Below are positions 58,279 to 64,000 of a stretch of 64,000 nt of DNA, piece by piece (the stretch's first letter is position 1; every line of letters begins with the position of its first letter). The notes below the pieces were generated by a model. That model ran no database searches. It saw only the letters and a list, made by a program, of their open reading frames with translations, and was not told where the DNA came from. The stretch lies in the NCBI RefSeq assembly GCF_007741515.1, contig NZ_CP036263.1, positions 2,729,501 to 2,793,500 on the forward strand. Direction: 5' to 3'. Position numbers and translations under genes: made by a program. The stretch comes from Adhaeretor mobilis (GTDB lineage: Bacteria; Planctomycetota; Planctomycetia; Pirellulales; Lacipirellulaceae).

Positions 58279-58887
58279 CTACATTCCGCCGAATGACATG
58301 AAGGCTAATGACATCAGCCCCACGGTCATGAAAGTGATTCCAAGTCCCCTCAGGCCATCGGGCACGTCACTGTATTTTAATTTCTCACGGATTCCTGCCA
58401 GGGCCACGATGGCCAGCGCCCAGCCGAAACCGCTACCAAAACCAAACACGCAGCTTTCGGCAAAGTCGTAATCACGTTCCTTCATGAACAACGATCCACC
58501 CAAGATTGCACAGTTTACGGTAATCAATGGCAGGAAAATGCCCAGCTCGTTGTAAAGCGCTGGAGAAAACCGATCGAGCGCCATTTCGAGGATCTGCACC
58601 ATTGCGGCAATGGTTCCGATAAAGCTAATGAGCGATAGGAACTCAAGATCGACCGTGGCAAAGCTTGAGTTGACCCAAGTGAGCGCACCTTTCTTCAGGA
58701 GGTGCTGGTAGATCAAGTTATTCAAGGGAATGGTGACGAACATCACCAGTACCACTGCATAGCCGAGGCCCAACGCTGTCTTTACTGATTTTGAGACAGC
58801 CAGAAACGTACACATGCCAAGAAAGTACGCGAGGGCCATGTTCTCTACGAACACAGACTTCAGGAAGATGTCGAGGTAATGATCCAT
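58279..58887 (-). CDS. nqrE: Na+-translocating NADH:quinone reductase subunit E
   Basis: 202 residues with six membrane helices. [22 protein letters not shown] opens the protein (family region, about 2-23), and the paired-Cys site of NqrD/E is seen in LGMCTFLAV near residue 26 and [13 protein letters not shown] near 120. NqrE with NqrD forms the pseudo-symmetric membrane core holding a buried Fe centre. A 65-base gap with a short CAGTGGG direct repeat separates it from nqrD. Confidence 0.96.
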   Translation of the reverse strand: MDHYLDIFLKSVFVENMALAYFLGMCTFLAVSKSVKTALGLGYAVVLVMFVTIPLNNLIYQHLLKKGALTWVNSSFATVDLEFLSLISFIGTIAAMVQILEMALDRFSPALYNELGIFLPLITVNCAILGGSLFMKERDYDFAESCVFGFGSGFGWALAIVALAGIREKLKYSDVPDGLRGLGITFMTVGLMSLAFMSFGGM

Positions 58888-58952
58888 GGCGGAAAAAGTG
58901 GACAGTGGGCAGTGGGCAGGTTTTTGCTTATGCGACTCTTGGTGTGGAACCG

Positions 58953-59582
58953 TTAGTGGGCCTCTTCGACCTGATCGGGTTTAAAGGTGCGGAGCACCCA
59001 AATGAACGTACCAATGATAAAGAACGCACTCGGCGGCAGGAGCATCAAGCCGTTAGGAACATACCAACCACCTTCGGCAACTGGCTCGAGTACGGTAAAG
59101 CCCCAGAGTGTTCCTGAGCCAAGCAACTCACGGAAGAAGCCGACGACAACAAGGATCAAACTGTAGCCTAGCGCGTTACCAATTCCATCGAGAGCAGAAA
59201 TCCACGGCTCGTTCTTCATCGCAAACGCCTCTGCACGTCCCATGACAATACAGTTGGTGATAATGAGCCCCACGAATAGCGAGATCTCTTTCGCTATGTC
59301 GAAGGCGTAAGCCTTGAGGAACGTGTCAACAACAATCACCAGCGATGCGATGATCGTCATCTGTACGATGATGCGGATGCTGCTGGGGATGTAAGCCCTG
59401 ATGAGACTCACCGCGGCGTTCGAAAAACCAAGTACAACCGTTACCGAAAGCGCCATCGCGACCGAAGTAGACAACTTATTGGTCACTGCCAGTGCAGAGC
59501 AAATCCCCAGAACTTGTAACGCAATGGGGTTGTTATTGAAAATTGGGTCGAACAACGCATCTCTAGGGCTCTTATCAGCCAT
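58953..59582 (-). CDS. nqrD: Na+-translocating NADH:quinone reductase subunit D
   Basis: 209 residues, six membrane helices. PLFNN-like opening [21 protein letters not shown] (family region, about 10-30) and [16 protein letters not shown] near 108 contain the conserved Cys residues that, with NqrE, bind the membrane-buried iron centre. The start overlaps nqrC by eight bases, showing tight translational coupling. Confidence 0.96.
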   Translation of the reverse strand: MADKSPRDALFDPIFNNNPIALQVLGICSALAVTNKLSTSVAMALSVTVVLGFSNAAVSLIRAYIPSSIRIIVQMTIIASLVIVVDTFLKAYAFDIAKEISLFVGLIITNCIVMGRAEAFAMKNEPWISALDGIGNALGYSLILVVVGFFRELLGSGTLWGFTVLEPVAEGGWYVPNGLMLLPPSAFFIIGTFIWVLRTFKPDQVEEAH

Positions 59583-60483
59583 TTGTTCCTCCGGATGCCG
59601 GAACTCTTAATACCGCAGCCTTCTGTGAGTCACTATTAGAGCTATTCAAATTGGAGCGGAGTGTATCAAGGTAAGGTCCAAAAGCATTGGGTCCCAGCCA
59701 ATAGTGAATCATGTTGGTAACGCCGTTCGAGGTGATCGTCGCCCCAGAGAGGCCATCAACTTGGTAAGCCGCTTGATCGCTGGTCGAATCGACGGCGCCC
59801 TTGATGACAGAGAGTTCGACCTGGCCATCATCATAGACAGACTTGTCAACCCATTTCGCCTGCCAATCGGGATTCTGGATCTCTGCACCAAGACCGGGTG
59901 TTTCGCCATGGTCGTAATAGGTAATGCCGTCGACTGTGTTGATGTTTTTTTCGAGTGCGATGAACCCGTACAACGTCGACCATAGCCCCTTGCCGTAGAT
60001 GGGGATGACAATTTGATTCAGCTCGCCGGATTTTCCGACCACTTTGTAAACGTAGGCGTATTTTTCGCGGCGTTTGATGCCCGCATCATCTGCATCTGCA
60101 GGAATCTTCACACTGAACTTGGGGTTCTTGGCAGCTTCGCGAGGGTCGTAGGTATTCAGATCGATCTTAACTTCATCGAGGTCGACTGGCTTGCCTGTCT
60201 CCAGGTCAATGAGCTCCTTGCGGATCGTTCCACCTTCGGCAAACAGTTCGTTCACCCTCTTGGCAGTCAGTTCATCTTTCTTCAGCAGGCCCGCCGCCAT
60301 CACTACGTTCTTCTGGCGATCAAGGGTTTTGTTTGCTTCAATTGTACTCTTCAATCCCACCGCGGCGCCAGCAACTACTAGCGAGCAGGTCACGCACAAT
60401 ACGGTGGCCACGAGGATGGTACCGGGTACGGTGTTGACCTTTTCGCGGAGCGATTTCTCACTAGTCTTGTTGTCAGGCGGCAT
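59575..60483 (-). CDS. nqrC: Na+-translocating NADH:quinone reductase subunit C
   Basis: 302 residues with one N-terminal membrane helix and a large FMN-binding domain. The covalent FMN site is Thr249 in [30 protein letters not shown] near 160 and the [10 protein letters not shown] motif near 190 are family markers. ApbE encoded downstream would attach the flavin. The gene overlaps nqrB by 11 bases and nqrD by eight. Confidence 0.96.
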   Translation of the reverse strand: MPPDNKTSEKSLREKVNTVPGTILVATVLCVTCSLVVAGAAVGLKSTIEANKTLDRQKNVVMAAGLLKKDELTAKRVNELFAEGGTIRKELIDLETGKPVDLDEVKIDLNTYDPREAAKNPKFSVKIPADADDAGIKRREKYAYVYKVVGKSGELNQIVIPIYGKGLWSTLYGFIALEKNINTVDGITYYDHGETPGLGAEIQNPDWQAKWVDKSVYDDGQVELSVIKGAVDSTSDQAAYQVDGLSGATITSNGVTNMIHYWLGPNAFGPYLDTLRSNLNSSNSDSQKAAVLRVPASGGTNG

Positions 60484-61756
60484 AGCGAGCCATCCTTCGT
60501 TTGATGTTCGCTTGGATCACGAAATAATCGATCAGCGGTGCCATGACGTTTCCGAATAGAATGGCCAGCATGACGCCTTCGGCAAAGGCTGGGTTGATCG
60601 AGCGAATCAAAATGGTCATGACACCGACAAGCCCACCGTACCACCAGCGGCCGGTTTCGGTCATCGAAGCGGAGACTGGGTCAGTCGCCATAAATACTGT
60701 GCCAAAGGCAAAGCTACCAATCACCCAGTGCCAGTGCGGCCCGAGGTTGGTGATCGCATATTCAGGGTTGCTGGAGAACATCACAAGGAGTGAAGACATC
60801 GCCGTGGCACCCAGAAAACAGCCAGCCATGATTTTCCAAGAGCCGATCCCCATGCCAATGAGTATGGCAGCCCCGATCAAGCAAGCAATCACTGATGTTT
60901 CACCCATCGAACCGGGTATGTATCCCACAAAGCAGTCCCACCAGGAGAAATCGGTGAGCGTTTGGACCGAAGGCAGAAACCCTTCGGTCGCGTCTTGAAC
61001 TTTGAAAGTGCCCATCGCTCCCAGCGGTGTTGCGCCAGAAACTCCGTCAGCGGCCGTCCACACACCAACGCCTAGCTCCTCCGTGCCCGGTGTGGGAACG
61101 CGCTTCACGCCTGACATGTACGTGGGAAATGCGAAGTACAGAAACGCCCGCCCCGTGAGTGCCGGGTTGAGGAAATTCTTTCCTGTTCCGCCGAAGATTT
61201 CTTTACCGATCACGACGCCAAACGCAATTCCCAAGCCGGCTTGCCATAGGGGCGTGCTAGGTGGGAGCGTGAGCGGGAACAATGCACTTGTAACCAGGAA
61301 ACCTTCATTGATCTCATGCCCGCGGACGATGCTGAAGATCGCCTCCAGTGTGCCACCTACTGCTAACGTCACCAAGTAGATCGGCATCCAAAACAGGAAT
61401 CCGTAGAGGAAGTTGCTGAGGAAGCTCTCAGGGTCGTGTTCCAATCCTAGCGACGACATGACCGGCTCACGCCACGTTTCAATCGGCTGAGCATCGGCGG
61501 CAATGGCTAGGTTGGCTTGATAGCCCGTATTGTGACATGCCATGAAGAAGCAGGGGAGCAGTGCGATCACTACGATCGACATCATTCGCTTCAGGTCCAT
61601 CCCGTCGCGCACATGAGCAGCCGTATTGGTGACGTCACTGGGCGTGTAGAGGAACGTATCGATCGCCTCATACGCAGGATAGAGCCGTTCGAGCTTGCCG
61701 CCCTCGCTGAACGTTGGATGCAGTCGGTCGAGTAATTTGCGAAGCACGGTGAGCAT
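60473..61756 (-). CDS. nqrB: Na+-translocating NADH:quinone reductase subunit B
   Basis: 427 residues, about ten membrane helices. The covalent FMN site is Thr243 in [11 protein letters not shown]. The N-terminal segment [19 protein letters not shown] and the helix [19 protein letters not shown] near 185 are typical of NqrB. The subunit forms the main Na+ channel and the riboflavin/quinone site. Its start codon directly abuts the nqrA stop. Confidence 0.96.
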   Translation of the reverse strand: MLTVLRKLLDRLHPTFSEGGKLERLYPAYEAIDTFLYTPSDVTNTAAHVRDGMDLKRMMSIVVIALLPCFFMACHNTGYQANLAIAADAQPIETWREPVMSSLGLEHDPESFLSNFLYGFLFWMPIYLVTLAVGGTLEAIFSIVRGHEINEGFLVTSALFPLTLPPSTPLWQAGLGIAFGVVIGKEIFGGTGKNFLNPALTGRAFLYFAFPTYMSGVKRVPTPGTEELGVGVWTAADGVSGATPLGAMGTFKVQDATEGFLPSVQTLTDFSWWDCFVGYIPGSMGETSVIACLIGAAILIGMGIGSWKIMAGCFLGATAMSSLLVMFSSNPEYAITNLGPHWHWVIGSFAFGTVFMATDPVSASMTETGRWWYGGLVGVMTILIRSINPAFAEGVMLAILFGNVMAPLIDYFVIQANIKRRMARYAA

Positions 61757-63139
61757 TTATCCTTCGTGTTCAATCCGAGTGAGGTTTTCACGCAGGATCG
61801 GGCCATACTCGTATTTGCCCGGGCAAACGAAAGTGCAGAGTCCAAGGTCTTCTTCCGCCAACTCGAGGGCACCAAGCTGTTGAGCATTTTCGGTGTCCTC
61901 AACAATGAGCGACTTTAACAGTGGCGTTGCGATCAGATCGAGCGGCATAACTTGTTCGTACATGCCGATGGGCACTATCGCCCGTTGGCTGCCGCCGGTG
62001 TTCGTCGTAAAGCGGAAGCGTTTTCCTTCACCGCCAGTCCAAGCAGAGGAAAATATCCGGCGGATGGAAAACTTTTCTTCGCCCGGCAACATCCATCCGA
62101 CGAACTCGCGCTGGTTGCCTTCGGCTAACAACGCTACCTGGTTCGCAAAGCGACCGAGATAGTTGGCTGGCGACGTGGCCGTCCGACCTGAAAGCACGGA
62201 ACCGGAGATCACCCGAACTTGCTGATCCCCAGGCAACTCGACTTCGCCTGCGGTGAGTTCTGCGAGTGAGGCCCCCAGACGCGTTCGTACTAGGCGTGGG
62301 TTCTTCGCTACAGGGCCGGCGATTGCGATTGTTCGTTCCGTGAAAATCTTGCCGTGCAGGAACAAATGTCCGGCGGCCACCACGTCTTGATAGCCGATAT
62401 GCCACACGACTTTGTTGCGATCTACCGGATCGAGCAGATGGATGTGAGTTCCTGCGAGGCCCGCGGGGTGGGGGCCGTCGAAGGCGTGGAATTCCGCGGC
62501 AACTTTGCTTTCGCCGGGGATTTCGGAACCCGCACGTCGGCACACGTAAGTCTTGCCATCGGTCAAAGCACTCAACGCTTCGATGCCTGCGATGAACTCA
62601 GCCGGGTACTTGGCGAGCATCACCGCCGGGTCAGCAGCCAGCGGGTTAGTGTCCATGGCTGTGATAAACAGCGAGTGGGGAATGCCATCGATGGCCGGCG
62701 TCTTGTTGTAGGGACGCGTTCGCAGGGCGGTCCACAACCCGGCTGCGACCAGCTGATCGCGGACCTTGTCTCGCTCCAGGCGAGCAAGATTATGATCGGG
62801 AAAGGTCGGGAAAGTGACTTGGCTCGTTTCAGAGGCCCCGTCTCCGTCGACCTCAATCACCAGGGACTCGAATTTGCGTTTTGCCCCTCGATTGATTGCC
62901 ACCACCTTGCCCGCGGCAGGAGCGGTGAACTTCACGCCGGGCTGCTTCTTGTCCTCAAAAACGATCTGACCTAGTTTGACGCGATCGCCCTCAGCCACAG
63001 CCATGGTGGGTTTCATGCCCACATAGTCGTCGCCAAGCAGAGCCACCTGCGTGATGGTGGGCCCATCGGAAATCGTCTGCTCAGGCTCGCCAGCAATGGG
63101 CAGATCGAGGCCTTTTTCAATACGCGTGACGGTCGTCAT
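61757..63139 (-). CDS. nqrA: Na+-translocating NADH:quinone reductase subunit A
   Basis: 460 residues, soluble and peripheral. [12 protein letters not shown] at the start, [20 protein letters not shown] near 35, [18 protein letters not shown] near 73, and the C-terminal [22 protein letters not shown] (family region) are typical NqrA signatures; the C-terminal Cys pair is retained. It is the first gene of the operon; the upstream 486 bases hold the probable promoter, a hairpin and a CRP-like palindrome. Confidence 0.96.
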   Translation of the reverse strand: MTTVTRIEKGLDLPIAGEPEQTISDGPTITQVALLGDDYVGMKPTMAVAEGDRVKLGQIVFEDKKQPGVKFTAPAAGKVVAINRGAKRKFESLVIEVDGDGASETSQVTFPTFPDHNLARLERDKVRDQLVAAGLWTALRTRPYNKTPAIDGIPHSLFITAMDTNPLAADPAVMLAKYPAEFIAGIEALSALTDGKTYVCRRAGSEIPGESKVAAEFHAFDGPHPAGLAGTHIHLLDPVDRNKVVWHIGYQDVVAAGHLFLHGKIFTERTIAIAGPVAKNPRLVRTRLGASLAELTAGEVELPGDQQVRVISGSVLSGRTATSPANYLGRFANQVALLAEGNQREFVGWMLPGEEKFSIRRIFSSAWTGGEGKRFRFTTNTGGSQRAIVPIGMYEQVMPLDLIATPLLKSLIVEDTENAQQLGALELAEEDLGLCTFVCPGKYEYGPILRENLTRIEHEG

Positions 63140-63178
63140 GACGAGGGCGGGGGGAAAGAACGGCTAGTGTTATGGGGT

Positions 63179-63202
63179 TTTGGCGGTTAAATAGCCGCCA
63201 AA
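63179..63202 (-). promoter_or_regulatory. Inverted repeat in the nqrA leader
   Basis: TTTGGCGG (63179-63186) and CCGCCAAA (63195-63202) are perfect inverted arms around eight bases, 40 bases before the nqrA start. It could be an operator (the half-site resembles TTTGGCGGGAA-type sites) or an RNA hairpin. Confidence 0.4.
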
Positions 63203-63230
63203 TGCCCTAGTTTTCGACTGCGGGCTGACC

Positions 63231-63248
63231 TTGTGAATTTTTTCACAA
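63231..63248. promoter_or_regulatory. CRP/FNR-family-like palindrome between nqrA and sucC
   Basis: TTGTGA-N6-TCACAA is an exact match to the core of the CRP consensus (TGTGA-N6-TCACA) with one extra matched base on each side. Its centre is about 100 bases upstream of the nqrA start and 390 bases from sucC. The organism's regulator is unknown. Confidence 0.5.
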
Positions 63249-63625
63249 TCCGTCACGCAAGTCAATAACCTTTTGCCAAGTAAGGATTTCGGGAGAGTGC
63301 TTAGGGCTGGCTGGTCTAGAGCTGGGGTAGAGAACCGCTCAGGACACGAAAAGGACAAAGTTGTGTTTCCAATACGCTAGCCAAATGCAATCCGGCAAAG
63401 GACCGAAGAAACTCACACCTTGGTTTTGTCGAGTTTGGATTTGCCGAACGGTTGGCCTTGGCCGAGCCGCTATCTGCAATGGATAAATCCACATGGGATG
63501 CGTTTCATTCCGACTTCTTTATTTCTTAGCGTTCTTTGCGCACTTAGCGGTTCAAAAAACAGTGCGACTGGCGCTATACTCCACCAAATCACCAGCCGGT
63601 TTGTTTATCACGAGTGCAAACACGA

Positions 63626-64000
63626 TGAAGATTCATGAATATCAGGCCAAAGAGCTTTTCCGTAATGCAGGCATAGCCGTTCCGGAAGGCCACGTGGCGA
63701 CAACTCCCGAAGAGGCAGCCGCTGCCTACAAGCAGCTCGGTGGCGAAATCGCTGTCGTGAAGGCACAGATTCATGCCGGAGGTCGCGGCAAGGGTACGAT
63801 CAAAACTAATCGCGACCAGCGCGGCGTACAGCTAGTGCGTAGTGCAGAAGAGGCCTCTTCTGTAGCCGAAGCCTTGCTCGGCAAAGAGCTGGAGACCATT
63901 CAAACCGGTCCGGCCGGCAAAAAAGTCAAGCAAGTATTCGTGGAAGCGGGTTGCGATATTGATCGCGAACTGTATCTCGGCATCGTCGTCGATCGCGCAT
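63626..64000 (+). CDS. sucC: Succinyl-CoA synthetase beta subunit, N-terminal part
   Basis: The first 125 residues are in the window; the gene runs off the end. [22 protein letters not shown] is the signature start of ADP-forming SucC (given as family region), followed by the ATP-grasp elements [14 protein letters not shown] (about 44-57) and [25 protein letters not shown] in the subdomain. SucC with SucD interconverts succinyl-CoA and succinate with nucleotide triphosphate synthesis in the TCA cycle. The ATG at 63626 has only a weak upstream GAG. It is divergent from the nqr operon. Confidence 0.95.

Larger units (their letters stand above)
63140..63625. other. Divergent nqr / sucC intergenic region
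   Basis: No gene is supported. It contains the two symmetric elements described separately (63179-63202 and 63231-63248). A direct -35-like TTGACT is readable on the minus strand near 63258, but a good -10 element is not obvious. The sucC-proximal 250 bases show nothing I can name. Confidence 0.45.

Noticed and set aside
58900..58920. CAGTGGG direct repeat between nqrE and nqrD
   Set aside because: Only two short copies; not a CRISPR or other repeat system. No CRISPR array, insertion sequence or prophage signal was seen in the window.

Overview
The window looks like a piece of a marine Planctomycete chromosome, most likely Pirellulales. This is inferred from gene content, not from a marker-gene search. 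The supporting features are a PEP-CTERM protein, a Tat-exported DUF362 protein, a Tad/Flp pilus locus with planctomycete-type extras, an mraZ-rsmH pair not followed by divisome or mur genes, a very large bacterial alpha-2-macroglobulin, and a complete Na+-NQR operon.

Layout. 1-27: 3' end of a tRNA. 0.2-4.8 kb: an MFS nucleoside-type transporter, a PEP-CTERM protein, and a divergent pair of a Tat/DUF362 protein and a terpene-cyclase-like repeat protein. 5.0-17.9 kb (+): the Tad/Flp pilus locus, running flp pilin, a tiny membrane ORF, prepilin peptidase, CpaB, CpaC secretin, CpaE/TadZ, CpaF/TadA, TadB, TadC, a secreted unknown and lipoprotein TadD. The flp leader carries a convincing class I cyclic-di-GMP riboswitch. 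17.9-19.9 kb (-): mraZ, rsmH and a small membrane protein. 20.2-24.2 kb: queA, an orphan second Flp pilin, an IscA/ErpA-type carrier, a cysteine desulfurase and a Nudix-like protein. 24.3-30.5 kb (-): a 2081-residue alpha-2-macroglobulin with thioester motif. 31.0-55.6 kb (+): a large exopolysaccharide cluster with two initiating phosphoglycosyl transferases, chain-length regulator, BY-kinase-like protein, flippase, polymerase, seven glycosyltransferases or related enzymes, nucleotide-sugar modification genes, deacetylase and sulfotransferase. A diguanylate cyclase is embedded on the opposite strand. 55.6-63.1 kb (-): nqrABCDEF-apbE-nqrM. 63.6 kb to the end (+): the 5' part of sucC.

How it fits together. 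The riboswitch in front of the pilin gene and the GGDEF enzyme inside the polysaccharide cluster suggest a local cyclic-di-GMP circuit that could couple adhesive pilus production to capsule or exopolysaccharide synthesis. This coupling is an inference; the parts are read directly from sequence. The pilus genes are separated by unusually long spacers rich in hairpins, with at least two good terminators inside the locus, so its transcription is probably segmented. The NQR operon carries its own flavin transferase and maturation factor. A CRP-like palindrome lies between nqrA and sucC, linking respiration and the TCA cycle.
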